Shown: positions 46,448 to 55,098, counted from the first letter of the stretch. The stretch: 64,000 nucleotides of DNA from Gimesia algae (GCF_007746795.1 NZ_CP036343.1:6710357-6774356); one strand, 5' to 3'. Notes: a model not told the origin generated them from the letters alone. Translations and numbers: made by a program.

Positions 46448-47440
46448 ATGTTTGGAGTACTGAAACCACAACGAAAACTATTGAGTTCGACTGAAAGTAG
46501 ACGCCACATGTCGTCGTACTGCAGTCTTTGTGGGCTTTTGCGCAGCCAATATGGGCTGAAATCACGCATGCTGGTTGTACATGACATTGCCACCCTGTGG
46601 TGGTTACTGGAAGCACCTTCCAGTGAAAACGAGCAAAAGCTGACCATCGGGAATTGCGTACGAGGTGGAACTGGCCAGTTAAGAAAGAGAGGACTTTCTG
46701 AACTACAGAAATTTTTGGCTGCAATGAGTACTTACACCATCGGTATAAAGGTTAAGGATGACATCCAGGATGGTAGTAGTTGGAAAACACGGCTGGCAAA
46801 TCGCATGTACTCAGCTCAATTTGAGAAAGCGCGGACTGATCTGGTAACACTGGGATTCGATGTCGAGCATTTGGAGCAGATTCTGAGTACTCAGTTTGAT
46901 TTGGAAAGAAAAGGAGAAAAAGATTTCCAGATCGCATCAGCGCCTACTTCTCAAGCCTATGGTTTAGTAACCAGAGAAATCGCAAAAAGATGCCATTCTC
47001 ATTTTACCAAAGAGCAGGCACAGCAGGTCGGAGAATCTCTGGGCCGTGCTGTTTACTTAACGGATGCGATTAGAGATTTCTCTCAAGACCAGGAAATATC
47101 GTTTAATCCTCTTTGTATCGAGGCAGGTCCGAAGGTCCATACGTTGCCACCTGATCTAAAAGACAAGGTTTTGACCTATGTCGGTTCGCACTTGAGTGAA
47201 GCTGGTATCTTTGTAGCCCAGGTTGGTGAAGAACTGAAGCGATCCTGGCATGCTGTAGAACGTTCACTCTTGGCAGCTGCTGGTATCAATGACCAGAAGA
47301 GTATAACACTCTATTCCAGTTGTTGTATTCCATGTGGTGATGGCGCCATTCTTGTTGATGGTGATGAATGTGGTAAAGCGATTTCTGGTTGTTTTTGCGG
47401 CAGTATTTGCTGCTGCTTCGCTTGTAACTATATGTGTTGA
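46448..47440 (+). CDS. DUF5685 family protein with Cys-rich C-terminal tail
   Basis: A 330-residue protein of the DUF5685 type. The N-terminus MFGVLKPQRK and the YCSLCGLL motif (a CxxC that likely binds metal) fit the family; helical middle region (about 95-290) includes a LAFLxDAIRDFSQD-like acidic segment. The C-terminus is unusual: after SCCIPCGDGA, the last 17 residues contain seven cysteines (GCFCGSICCCFACNYMC). Such tails occur in this family, and suggest a metal- or membrane-binding peptide. The gene is single, with a strong promoter, a divergent XRE regulator and its own terminator. Function unknown. Confidence 0.8.
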   Translation: MFGVLKPQRKLLSSTESRRHMSSYCSLCGLLRSQYGLKSRMLVVHDIATLWWLLEAPSSENEQKLTIGNCVRGGTGQLRKRGLSELQKFLAAMSTYTIGIKVKDDIQDGSSWKTRLANRMYSAQFEKARTDLVTLGFDVEHLEQILSTQFDLERKGEKDFQIASAPTSQAYGLVTREIAKRCHSHFTKEQAQQVGESLGRAVYLTDAIRDFSQDQEISFNPLCIEAGPKVHTLPPDLKDKVLTYVGSHLSEAGIFVAQVGEELKRSWHAVERSLLAAAGINDQKSITLYSSCCIPCGDGAILVDGDECGKAISGCFCGSICCCFACNYMC

Positions 47441-47470
47441 TATTGTAGGCCAATTGATGAAGTTCCTCAG

Positions 47471-47504
47471 AATCGTTTGCACTCTTTTAAGAGCGCAAAC
47501 GATT
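47471..47504 (+). terminator. Terminator hairpin after the DUF5685 gene
   Basis: AATCGTTTGC-ACTC pairs with GAGC-GCAAACGATT around TTTTAA, a long stem 30 bases past the stop. No clear T-run follows, so the function as terminator is likely but not certain. Confidence 0.55.
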
Positions 47505-47659
47505 CCTGGGGAAGTCCAAATAATAGCTTCATTTCAGTATTGTGTTACCATCCGGTACCTAAATTTTGGCGAAAATCGTGTCATAATAAATAGGATTATA
47601 TGCAGCGTGTTAGCATTCAGGTGGAGCGGTTTTTCGGGGTACTCAACACGCGGCATATG

Positions 47660-47678
47660 ATCTATTGGACTGAACCGC
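47660..47678. repeat. Left terminal inverted repeat of the IS91-type element
   Basis: Nineteen-base end, 17 of 19 matches to the inverted copy at 50224-50242. Confidence 0.7.
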
Positions 47679-47931
47679 AGGGGCGTTTTCGACTATGGGG
47701 ATTGAATGACCGCAGGGTGAAAACAGCGTTCTGTTTTTTCTGTGATTGCGGACGTTTTTTCCCGACGAACTCGTTCGCTCGTGTTTCGTGACAAGTAGCC
47801 AGGACAGGTTGTAGTTGCGAGGACGGTTGTGCGGGGACTCCCGGAGGCGGTGCCCGCTACCGGCGCAGACCTCGACCGAAACACTCCGCGAAAAGAGATC
47901 GAAACAACGAACAGATTCTCTTCCTGAGAGT

Positions 47932-49155
47932 TCATGATGTGTCACAGACCTCCCAGAGTTCGGAAGCCGGCAGCGAGGCACGTACCGCAATGGGAGCAGG
48001 AAGTCGCTCCCAGCGGGAGGGCAGTTCCTGCGACCTGTGGAGCGCGGCCTGGCCACAGGATGGACAGATTGCAGGCAACTCCCCCGCCACCGGGGAATCT
48101 TCAAGGGAATGTTTTTCGGTCGGAGACGCCGCTCCTTCCAGCAGTTCGCGGCACAGCGCGGTCTTTTCTGTCCGGAAGCGGTTGGCCAGAAAACCGTAAT
48201 GCCGAATCCGCATCAGTCCGTCCGGAAGCACGTGCTGCAGGAACCGGCGGAGAAACTCTGTGGCGGCGAGCGTCATGGTCCGCTTCCGACTGCCTTGGGC
48301 ATAGTCTTTATAGCGAAACGTGACCTGGCCGTCTGCGACGTTCAACAGCCGGCTGTTCGAGATCGCCACGCGGTGCGTGTAACGTGCCAGGTATTTGAGT
48401 ACCGACTCGGGGCCGCCGAACGGCGGCCGGGCATACACGACCCATTCGGTCTGCACGGACCGGTTGAGAAGACGCTTGAAGTCCGCAGAATCGGCGGCGG
48501 AAGCCAGCCGCCCGGGGAATTCCAGTTTCCCCGCAGCAAATGCCTGCTTGAGCAGATCCAGAAACTTGCCGCGAAACAGCCGACTGAGTACGCGCACGGG
48601 CAGGAAGAAATCGGCCCGTCCCGCGACCCAGCGTGTGCGGTCGGGCGCCAGTCCGCCGGAAGGGACCACGCAATGCAGATGGGGATGCGGCATCAGGGTT
48701 TGTCCCCAGGTATGCAACACGGCCAGGAACCCGATCTCCGCCCCCAGGTGCCTGGGATCGGCGGCGACTTCCAGTAACGTCTGGCTGGCCGCGCGGAACA
48801 GCATCCCGTACATCAGCCGCGGGTTGGCAAGCGTCAGGTCCACCAGCAGGTTCGGCAGCGTGAACACCACGTGGAAGTAGGGCACGGGCAGTAGTTCGGT
48901 TGCCCTCCGCTGCATCCACTGTGCACAGGCAGAACCCTGGCACTTGGGGCAGTGGCGATTCCGGCAGGAATTGTAACTGATCTGTCGATGGTCGCAGGAG
49001 CGGCACGTTTCCACATGCCCGCCCAGAACCGCAGTCCGGCAGTTCTGCAGCGCCCGCATGACGCGGCGCTGGGCGACGGACGTGGTGTATCGCTTCAGAT
49101 ACTCCATTCCGTACTGCCGCACGACGTCAGCGAGTTCCCACCGGGGACGCGTCAT
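47932..49155 (-). CDS. IS91-family HUH transposase
   Basis: A 407-residue IS91-type transposase that cuts single-stranded DNA. The N-terminal zinc-finger region reads HVETCRSCDHRQISYNSC...CPKC (about 48-70). The HUH motif PHPHLHCVVPSGG (about 154-166) and the tyrosine region LKYLARYTHRVAISNSRLL (about 255-273) are intact, and length matches the family. The start ATG (49155) overlaps the stop of the upstream recombinase gene by four bases, so both are made from one mRNA. GC-rich, unlike the neighbouring genes, which fits recent arrival. Confidence 0.93.
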   Translation of the reverse strand: MTRPRWELADVVRQYGMEYLKRYTTSVAQRRVMRALQNCRTAVLGGHVETCRSCDHRQISYNSCRNRHCPKCQGSACAQWMQRRATELLPVPYFHVVFTLPNLLVDLTLANPRLMYGMLFRAASQTLLEVAADPRHLGAEIGFLAVLHTWGQTLMPHPHLHCVVPSGGLAPDRTRWVAGRADFFLPVRVLSRLFRGKFLDLLKQAFAAGKLEFPGRLASAADSADFKRLLNRSVQTEWVVYARPPFGGPESVLKYLARYTHRVAISNSRLLNVADGQVTFRYKDYAQGSRKRTMTLAATEFLRRFLQHVLPDGLMRIRHYGFLANRFRTEKTALCRELLEGAASPTEKHSLEDSPVAGELPAICPSCGQAALHRSQELPSRWERLPAPIAVRASLPASELWEVCDTS

Positions 49156-50024
49156 GAGTCCTCCTGTAGCGTGTCTGTCTGGTCCTGCTCGTGGAGCAGT
49201 TCCAGTGGACTGCGGGTGCGGCCGATCAGGTGCGTGGAAACGTGCGTGTAGATCGCGGTGGTCCGCAGGCTGGCATGGCCCAGAAGTTCCTGGATGACCC
49301 GCAGTTCCGTGCCGGCTTCCAGCAGATGCGTGGCGAAACTATGGCGGAGTATGTGTGGCGTGACGGCTTTGTCCAGGCCGGCTTCACTGCGTGCGTCCCG
49401 GCAGACCCGTTGTACCGTTCCCACAGTGATCGGTTTGATCCGTGAAGGACCGAGAAACAGCCAGTCGACCGGACGGGCGGCCCACCAGTAGTACCGCAGC
49501 ATTTGCAGTAACAGAGGTGAGAGCAGCGTATAACGATCTTTTTTTCCCTTCCCCTGCACGATGCGGATCACCATCCGCTGGCTGTCGATGTCACAGATCC
49601 GTAAACGCACTGCCTCGGAAATCCGCAATCCTGACGCATAGGCCGTCATCAGGATGGTGCGGTGCTTGAAGGAGTGCACCGCCTGAAAGAAACGGCGCAC
49701 CTCGTCAAAACTCAGCACCTCCGGTAAATGCCGCTCGGGCCGGGGGCAGCGAATGTCGTGCACGATCTCTCCGCGATGGAGCGTGTTCCGATACAGGAAC
49801 CGCAGCGAGGCCAGCACCTGCTTGTAGGTTCCCCAGGCGACTTGCCGGTCCTGGACCAGGTACAGCAGGTAAGTTCGGATGGCCTCCGGTCCCAGGGCTT
49901 CCGGGCTTTTACCGAAGTGCCGGGCAAAACGGGACACGTTGTCGACATAAAGAATGATCGTTTTCGGGGACAGGTTCCGTAGTTCCATATCCTCGATCAT
50001 GCGCTGCCGGAGTGGAGTCATCAC
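49152..50024 (-). CDS. Tyrosine recombinase associated with IS91-type element
   Basis: A 290-residue XerC/D-like integrase. Core-binding domain: RMIEDMELRNLSPKTIILYVDNVSRFARHFGKSPEAL. Catalytic residues: Arg in ASGLRISEAVRL, Lys in GKGKKDRY, His-x-x-Arg in TPHILRHSFATHLLEAG, His in LLGHASLRTT and Tyr in AIYTHV. All are intact. It is the first gene of the element. A recombinase paired with an IS91-type HUH transposase is frequent in this group; its part in transposition is not established. Confidence 0.93.
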   Translation of the reverse strand: MMTPLRQRMIEDMELRNLSPKTIILYVDNVSRFARHFGKSPEALGPEAIRTYLLYLVQDRQVAWGTYKQVLASLRFLYRNTLHRGEIVHDIRCPRPERHLPEVLSFDEVRRFFQAVHSFKHRTILMTAYASGLRISEAVRLRICDIDSQRMVIRIVQGKGKKDRYTLLSPLLLQMLRYYWWAARPVDWLFLGPSRIKPITVGTVQRVCRDARSEAGLDKAVTPHILRHSFATHLLEAGTELRVIQELLGHASLRTTAIYTHVSTHLIGRTRSPLELLHEQDQTDTLQEDS

Positions 50025-50223
50025 TGGACCTTTCGTGAAACAGAGATTTCAGAGACCGGGAAGGTACTGAAACTATGCCTCACAAAAGGCGGAAGCGCAA
50101 ATCGGAATATTCGGAACAGGCCGTACAGACGGACCGGGGTGCCTACCTGTACTTTGCAGTCCGGGGGTACGAGCCCTCAGCGGAGCGATCAATCACGGCT
50201 GCCGGTCCCAAGCCTACCGCGAA

Positions 50224-50242
50224 GCGGTTTAGTTCAATAGAT
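50224..50242. repeat. Right terminal inverted repeat of the IS91-type element
   Basis: Reverse complement differs from the left end at two of 19 positions. A small hairpin (CCGC/GCGG around GAA) lies directly inside, near 50217-50227. Confidence 0.7.
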
Positions 50243-50302
50243 AGGGGAAGGATTAGCTATCGTCGATCGTAGTCAATTCCATTTTCAAATTTATCATCAG
50301 TA

Positions 50303-50339
50303 AAAACGCCCCGCATTACACGGGAATGCGGGGCGTTTT
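50303..50339 (+). terminator. Terminator-like hairpin before the Ubl operon
   Basis: AAAACGCCCCGCATT (50303-50317) pairs perfectly with AATGCGGGGCGTTTT (50325-50339). The run of Ts makes it a terminator in both directions. The first gene of the operon starts 29 bases downstream, so either it ends transcription from the IS91 element and the operon promoter lies over it, or it is an attenuator. Confidence 0.65.
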
Positions 50340-50368
50340 GCATATCCACTATCAGAAAGGAGCATTTC

Positions 50369-50560
50369 TTGGAAATTATTGTTTTAACGTTCGTCTCTGT
50401 CGCGCTATTGCTGGCTGTCATCGCTTTTATCAAGGAGCGAAGTCTGCGGCTGGCGCTACAGGGTATTCTCAGACACCTGATTCATCGCTGGAGGGCAAAT
50501 GGAAAAACAGACGCTTCGACTCACACTGACGCTGATTCTACTGACCGGAGTCAGCTGTAG
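50369..50560 (+). CDS. Small membrane protein
   Basis: A 63-residue protein with one transmembrane segment near the N-terminus (residues 3-21, IIVLTFVSVALLLAVIAFI) and a basic, then acidic, cytoplasmic tail. It starts at a TTG (50369), seven bases after an AAAGGAG element. It overlaps the next gene by 62 bases. First gene of the run leading to the Ubl/E1 genes. No family known to me; a membrane anchor or accessory subunit is the simplest guess. Confidence 0.6.
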   Translation: MEIIVLTFVSVALLLAVIAFIKERSLRLALQGILRHLIHRWRANGKTDASTHTDADSTDRSQL

Positions 50561-51068
50561 TTCCGACGAAAACAGTCGTGTGGCCGAACTGGCCACGCAA
50601 CAACTGGAACGTCAGTCGAATCAAAACCGTCGGATGGTCGAACTGCAACAGGAAGTCGCCTCGGGTTCACGCGAGCTGGTGGAAGCTGATGCCAGAGCCC
50701 GGCAGGAAATGGTCGTTCTGCAGCGCGAAATCCAAGCAGGGCAAAATGAAATCGGCCACCAGCGCGATCAGCTGGAAGCAGAACGTCGTGAAATCGCTGA
50801 CAGCCGAAATCGAGATCCGATTATTGCGGCTGCGATCACCAGAGTGGCCTTTGTGGTGGCCAGTCTGCTTCCCCTGCTGATCTGCTGGCTGTTGCTGCAG
50901 CAGAAGGTAGAACCTGTGAGCAAGAATGAGATCGCAGAATTACTGCTGGACGATTTGGTCTCATCTGACCCACGGCTGATGCCACCTGCGAAAACAGATC
51001 CTGACAAACTCCGGTTAACGGATTTACTACAATCTCCTGATAACTCATCTACAGAAAGGGAAAACTGA
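50499..51068 (+). CDS. Coiled-coil membrane lipoprotein
   Basis: A 189-residue protein. Start ATG at 50499 with GGAGG five bases upstream. A lipobox-like end of the signal (TGVSC, Cys20) suggests lipid anchoring. Residues 25-105 form a long coiled coil rich in Gln, Glu and Arg, followed by a membrane segment (about 112-133: FVVASLLPLLICWLLLQ) and a C-terminal tail of about 55 residues with several acidic and Leu residues. I infer a scaffold that holds the operon's soluble partners at the membrane. Unknown family. Confidence 0.7.
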   Translation: MEKQTLRLTLTLILLTGVSCSSDENSRVAELATQQLERQSNQNRRMVELQQEVASGSRELVEADARARQEMVVLQREIQAGQNEIGHQRDQLEAERREIADSRNRDPIIAAAITRVAFVVASLLPLLICWLLLQQKVEPVSKNEIAELLLDDLVSSDPRLMPPAKTDPDKLRLTDLLQSPDNSSTEREN

Positions 51069-51069
51069 A

Positions 51070-51447
51070 ATGTCACATATTGTTACCATCCAAACGGAAG
51101 TTCGCGATGCCGAGGCACTGGGCCTGGCCTGTCGCCGCCTCGATTTAGGAGAACCCGTTCACGAAAGCGTTCCCCTGTTTAGCGGAGAAGCGACCGGTTA
51201 CTGTGTCCGTCTACCGGACTGGCGGTATCCTGTTGTGTTCGACGTCGATCAAGGCCAGGTTCGCTACGACAACTTTGAGGGCCGCTGGGGCGAACCGGGT
51301 CAGCTCAACAGACTACTGCAATTTTACGGCGTAGAAAAATGCCGCCTGGAAGCGCGCCGTAAGGGACATTCCGTCCTGGAGAACCAGCTCAGCGACGGTT
51401 CCATCAAACTTACCATTCAGCTCGGAGAGGGTCATGCAAACAATTGA
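51070..51447 (+). CDS. DUF1257 (Ycf35-like) protein
   Basis: A 125-residue DUF1257 protein: MSHIVTIQTEVRDAEALGLACRRLDLGEP opening, then the region LPDWRYPVVFDVDQGQVRYDNFEGRWGE and RLLQFYGVEKCRLEARRKGHSV. DUF1257 is the Ycf35 family of plastids and cyanobacteria, whose function is unknown. It starts 2 bases after the lipoprotein gene stop and overlaps the DUF2997 gene by 14 bases. That pairing with DUF2997 and a Ycf46-type ATPase is typical, so the three probably form one complex. Confidence 0.88.
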   Translation: MSHIVTIQTEVRDAEALGLACRRLDLGEPVHESVPLFSGEATGYCVRLPDWRYPVVFDVDQGQVRYDNFEGRWGEPGQLNRLLQFYGVEKCRLEARRKGHSVLENQLSDGSIKLTIQLGEGHANN

Positions 51448-51628
51448 AATCATCATTTCAACCGATGGTCAGTCCCGGATCGAAACCCGCGGCTTTACCG
51501 GTTCCCGGTGCAAGGACGCTAGCCGGTTTCTGGAAACGGCGCTGGGGAAAGTCTCCTCGGAAAAACTGACCGCCGAATATCATCAAACCGTCCAACATCA
51601 ACCCAACCATCTGACACAGGAGAATTAG
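51434..51628 (+). CDS. DUF2997 protein
   Basis: A 64-residue protein matching DUF2997: TIEIIISTDGQSRIETRGFTGSRCKDASRFLETALGK, a small beta-rich domain with the G-F-x-G-x-x-C-x-D motif. The Cys (Cys26) may bind metal or be modified. It is regularly found next to DUF1257 proteins. The ATG overlaps the end of the DUF1257 gene. Confidence 0.88.
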   Translation: MQTIEIIISTDGQSRIETRGFTGSRCKDASRFLETALGKVSSEKLTAEYHQTVQHQPNHLTQEN

Positions 51629-51687
51629 CTTTCGCAAATCAACACATTCAGGTCTTACCGGACCCGATTCCCGAAGATTCGCCACTG

Positions 51688-52293
51688 GTGCGTGTGCTGG
51701 TGGTTGTTGAAGGGACGCATGACATCAAGTTCCTGAGACGGATCTCCACTCTTCTGCACACCGATGATCCTACACTGCCTGATCTGGCCAGCATGGAACG
51801 CAACAGGGAACTCATTTTTCTGCCGATCAGCGGTCATCCTCAGGCCTGGATCAGGAGACTGGCTCCTCTCAACCTGCCAGAGTTTCATCTGTATGATCGC
51901 GAGCAGTCACCGGTCACAGAACAGCGTCAGCAAACAGTCGACACGATCAATCAACGCTATCGCTGCCGCGCCATGTTGACCAAAAAGCGAAGTCTGGAGA
52001 ACTATCTGCACCCCAGTGCCATTCTGGCCGTTGCCAGTGTGGAACTGAATTATGGCGATCATGACTGTGTGGCAACCGTTGCGGCGCAACAGATATTCGA
52101 AAGCAGTCATGGCAACCCCAACTGGAAACAGATCACCAAGCGTGCCCGGGTGCGACTGACAAATCGCGTTAAGCACTGGCTCAACACCAGCGCCGTCGAA
52201 CAGATGACGGTTTCATTGCTACAGGAACGCGATCCTGAAGGAGAAGTCATCTCGTGGCTGGAGTCAATCAGCCAACTGGCTGAAACCACTTAA
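51688..52293 (+). CDS. TOPRIM-like protein (putative nuclease or primase domain)
   Basis: A 201-residue protein whose N-terminal sequence LVVVEGTHDIKFLRRIS has the TOPRIM strand and conserved Glu, with an acidic pair later in FHLYDREQ that could be the D-x-D/E metal site. The middle part KKRSLENYLHPSAILAV resembles the region seen in OLD-type TOPRIM nucleases. The start is a GTG at 51688 with no clear Shine-Dalgarno; upstream codons are open to the previous gene without a good start, so the N-terminus is uncertain. Role probably in nucleic-acid cleavage or binding. The rest of the protein is unknown. Confidence 0.68.
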   Translation: MRVLVVVEGTHDIKFLRRISTLLHTDDPTLPDLASMERNRELIFLPISGHPQAWIRRLAPLNLPEFHLYDREQSPVTEQRQQTVDTINQRYRCRAMLTKKRSLENYLHPSAILAVASVELNYGDHDCVATVAAQQIFESSHGNPNWKQITKRARVRLTNRVKHWLNTSAVEQMTVSLLQERDPEGEVISWLESISQLAETT

Positions 52294-52340
52294 GCACATT
52301 TCACACTTTCTTTTTTCTTCAAACCATCAAGGAAATTTCT

Positions 52341-53837
52341 ATGTTACTATCAGAACGTCTGGCGGAGAACGTACGCGCCTGCTTTACTGGAATCTGGATT
52401 CAGAGCCATGAACACGATGAGGCATTGTTGGAGATGGCCCGGCTCTGCCACACTGAAGACTGGCGGTTACTCTCCTGGGACATTGACCGGGGCCTGCAAG
52501 GGACGGAACTCGCTGAGGACGGCGACACATCGCTCCCCGATCCTCTGGCGGCCATTCACAGTTTAAGTAGTCAGGCCGATCCGGACCGTCCCACACTGCT
52601 GGTTCTGAAAAACTTCCATCGCTTCATCGATTCGCCTGAGATCATTCAGGCGCTGACACAACAGATCAACTTGGGGAAACAGGCACGGACATTTATTGTC
52701 GTGCTTTCCAGTCTGGTACAGATTCCGACGGAGTTGGAAAAACTGTTTGTTTGCCTGGAGCATGATCTTCCTGATCGGGATCAGCTGCTGGAAATTGCCC
52801 GCAGTATCGCCACGGAAACGGGAGAATTACCGGAGGGTCCAGAACTGGAGCGTGTCCTGGATGCCGCTTCGGGTCTGACCCGTTATGAAGCGGAAGGGGC
52901 CTTCAGTCTCTCGCTGGTACGTCATAGCCGCATTGAAGCCTCAGTCGTACTGGAGCTAAAATCTCAAACGTTATTGAAAAGCGGTATGCTATCACTGCAT
53001 CAAGGATCGGAATCGTTCGATGGATTGGGAGGTTTGGAAGCACTCAAAGCCTTTTGCCGGTGTGCGCTCCGTCCCCGGCCACAGGATGCAACGGTCGTTC
53101 GTCCAAGAGGCGTCTTGCTGCTGGGAGTTCCGGGAACCGGTAAGAGTGCGTTTGCTAAAGCACTGGGAAAAGAGACCGGGCGTCCCACACTGACCCTCGA
53201 CGTCGGGGCTCTGATGGGTTCGCTTTTAGGCCAAACAGAAGAGCGAACTCGAAGGGCACTCCAGATCGTCGATGCGATGCAACCGGCCATCCTGTTTATT
53301 GACGAAGTCGAAAAAGGGCTGAGTGGCTCTGCCTCTTCCGGACAGTCTGACAGTGGCGTGTCGACCCGCATGCTGGGAACACTGCTCAGCTGGCTGAACG
53401 ACCACACCTCAGACGTGTTTGTGGTCTGTACCGCCAACGACATTTCCAAACTGCCGCCGGAGTTTGTACGCGCCGAACGCTTTGATGCGCTGTTCTTTCT
53501 GGATTTACCGGGAGATGACCAGAAACAGGCCATCTGGCGTCTGTACCGTGATCTGTTTGGTCTTACGTCCGATCAACGTTTGCCAGACGACCGGCACTGG
53601 ACCGGTTCGGAAATCCGGGCCTGCTGTCGTCTGGCGGCTCTACTGGACGTGCCCTTAATCAAGGCTGCAGAAAACGTGGTTCCTGTGGCTGTCACAGCCG
53701 CCGAATCGGTGGCCCGTTTACGACGCTGGGCCAGCAAACGCTGTCTGTCTGCAGAACAGCCTGGCGTTTTTAGTAACGACGAACGTTCCGGTTCGCGTTC
53801 ACGTGGGAATCTTTCGCACGATCCCCACAGAAATTAA
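52341..53837 (+). CDS. AAA+ ATPase, Ycf46-like
   Basis: A 498-residue AAA+ protein of the Ycf46 type. The N-terminal domain (about 1-210: LLSERLAENVRACFTGIWIQSHEHDEALLEMARLC) fits Ycf46. Walker A GVPGTGKS at about 259-266, Walker B AILFIDEVEK at about 316-325, sensor region VVCTANDISKLP, and arginine-finger region RAERFDALFFLDLP follow in FtsH-like order. The enzyme would use ATP to remodel a partner. It is the only obvious motor of the operon. ATG with AAGGA element upstream. In cyanobacteria Ycf46 has been linked to regulation of CO2 uptake, which may not apply here. Confidence 0.92.
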   Translation: MLLSERLAENVRACFTGIWIQSHEHDEALLEMARLCHTEDWRLLSWDIDRGLQGTELAEDGDTSLPDPLAAIHSLSSQADPDRPTLLVLKNFHRFIDSPEIIQALTQQINLGKQARTFIVVLSSLVQIPTELEKLFVCLEHDLPDRDQLLEIARSIATETGELPEGPELERVLDAASGLTRYEAEGAFSLSLVRHSRIEASVVLELKSQTLLKSGMLSLHQGSESFDGLGGLEALKAFCRCALRPRPQDATVVRPRGVLLLGVPGTGKSAFAKALGKETGRPTLTLDVGALMGSLLGQTEERTRRALQIVDAMQPAILFIDEVEKGLSGSASSGQSDSGVSTRMLGTLLSWLNDHTSDVFVVCTANDISKLPPEFVRAERFDALFFLDLPGDDQKQAIWRLYRDLFGLTSDQRLPDDRHWTGSEIRACCRLAALLDVPLIKAAENVVPVAVTAAESVARLRRWASKRCLSAEQPGVFSNDERSGSRSRGNLSHDPHRN

Positions 53838-53863
53838 ACCAAACTCTATTTAAAGGAGACAAT

Positions 53864-54805
53864 ATGACTACGACTGCTATTGATGAAGTAAATACCCGCA
53901 CCGATCCCATCAATCGGCTGCGATCAACGATGTGTGCCACACGCATCAGTTTTGAATGGTTTGGCACACGCAAATCCCTAACACGCGACCAGAAGACTCA
54001 GGCTGCCGAATCGTTTGGGGCGGAAGGGACTTTCCTGAGTGCCGGCAAGAAACTGCTGGATACCGGTCATCCCCGCTTCCGCGCCGTGAATGCGGTCCGG
54101 CAGCGAGTGCGATCGTACTGGACTTCGATCAGTCTGCCTTTTCCGGAACCCGGGATACGGTTACTGCGGCAGGATACCCTGACTACTTTTCAGGAACAGA
54201 TGCACCAATTTACGGTAGAACTCAACGAAGCTGTTTCAAACCTGGATGAACAATATTTGTCTCTGAAGTCTGCAGCCCAGGAGCGTCTGGGAAGTCTGTA
54301 CAATGACGACGATTATCCCGTGAGCATGATCGGTTTGTTCGAGGTTTCCTGGGACTTTCCCAGTGTAGAACCGCCGGATTATTTAAGGCAACTCAATCCT
54401 GAACTGTACGAGCAGGAATGTCAGAGGGTGAAGTCGCGGTTCGAAGAAGCGGTTAGGCTGGCGGAAGACGCCTTTCTGGGTGAACTGTCACAGTTGGTGT
54501 CGCATCTGACTGACCGTCTCAGTGGTCAAGCCGACGGCCGGCCCAAAGTCTTTCGTGATTCCGCCATAGGTAACCTGCACGAGTTCTTTGAACGCTTCCG
54601 CTCTCTGAATGTGCGATCGAATGAGCAGCTGGATACTCTGGTAGCCCAGTGTCAGGGAATCGTACAAGGCATCCAGCCTCAGGAATTGCGAAAACGCGGT
54701 GAACTCCGTCAGCAGGTGGCTTCAGAGTTGTCTGGAGTCCAGGCAGCCCTGGATGGTCTGTTGATTGATCGACCGCGGCGACAAATTATCCGAACCCCCA
54801 AATGA
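53864..54805 (+). CDS. Protein of unknown function, DUF3150-like layout
   Basis: A 313-residue helical protein. ATG at 53864 with AAAGGAG upstream. Features: an N-terminal RISFEWFGTRKSLT segment, a long helical part (EQMHQFTVELNEAVSNLDEQYLSLKSAAQERLGSLYN), then YPVSMIGLFEVSWDFPSVEPPDYLRQL, and coiled regions to the end. The FDxxDYP/ x-V-x-x-x-F-x-PVP-like pattern in the middle reminds me of the DUF3150 family of phage and mobile elements, but this is a tentative likeness. Directly after the AAA+ gene by 26 bases, it may be the ATPase partner or substrate. Confidence 0.65.
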   Translation: MTTTAIDEVNTRTDPINRLRSTMCATRISFEWFGTRKSLTRDQKTQAAESFGAEGTFLSAGKKLLDTGHPRFRAVNAVRQRVRSYWTSISLPFPEPGIRLLRQDTLTTFQEQMHQFTVELNEAVSNLDEQYLSLKSAAQERLGSLYNDDDYPVSMIGLFEVSWDFPSVEPPDYLRQLNPELYEQECQRVKSRFEEAVRLAEDAFLGELSQLVSHLTDRLSGQADGRPKVFRDSAIGNLHEFFERFRSLNVRSNEQLDTLVAQCQGIVQGIQPQELRKRGELRQQVASELSGVQAALDGLLIDRPRRQIIRTPK

Positions 54806-54815
54806 GGTGATCCAC

Positions 54816-55067
54816 ATGAAACTTTTAATCTCACCACAGGGGACGGTGCACTGCGTTTACTCCGAGGAAATTGATCTGGCAACCTTCGGTCGACTGGCCA
54901 TCTCACGTGGCTCATATGTCGAACCGAATGCAGACGGTCAATGGAATGTGGATCTGTCTCCCGTGGACGGGCCACAGTTGGGACCTTTCGCGCACCGAAG
55001 TGCAGCCCTGAAATCAGAAACGGACTGGTTGGAGCAGCATTGGTTGCCGACAGACATCAGTCCCTGA
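54816..55067 (+). CDS. Small protein of unknown function
   Basis: An 83-residue protein from the ATG at 54816, which has GAGGTG upstream and lies 10 bases after the previous stop. Mixed strand/helix sequence (MKLLISPQGTVHCVYSEEID ... VDLSPVDGPQLGPFAHRSAAL), with a Trp-rich end (TDWLEQHWLP). No family recognised. Confidence 0.65.
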   Translation: MKLLISPQGTVHCVYSEEIDLATFGRLAISRGSYVEPNADGQWNVDLSPVDGPQLGPFAHRSAALKSETDWLEQHWLPTDISP

Positions 55068-55098
55068 GAATTGACGACATAATTTTGACTACTGGTTT

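Larger units (their letters stand above)
47660..50242. mobile_element. IS91-type insertion element (about 2.58 kb) with own integrase
   Basis: Ends defined by a terminal inverted repeat: ATCTATTGGACTGAACCGC at 47660-47678, and its counterpart at 50224-50242, whose reverse complement is ATCTATTGAACTAAACCGC (17 of 19 bases equal). Inside are two overlapping genes on the minus strand, a tyrosine recombinase and a HUH transposase. The interior is clearly GC-richer than the DNA on both sides. I see no target-site duplication next to the repeats. Confidence 0.8.

Noticed and set aside
47643-48104. 153-codon minus-strand frame at the left end of the IS91-type element
   Set aside because: Crosses the terminal repeat and the end of the transposase gene and resembles no known family.
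48308-49006. 232-codon minus-strand frame inside the IS91 transposase
   Set aside because: Overlaps the transposase gene on the same strand in another frame; long false frames are usual in GC-rich DNA.
50075-50272. 65-codon plus-strand frame after the IS91-type integrase
   Set aside because: It runs across the right terminal repeat, has weak coding character and no family likeness.
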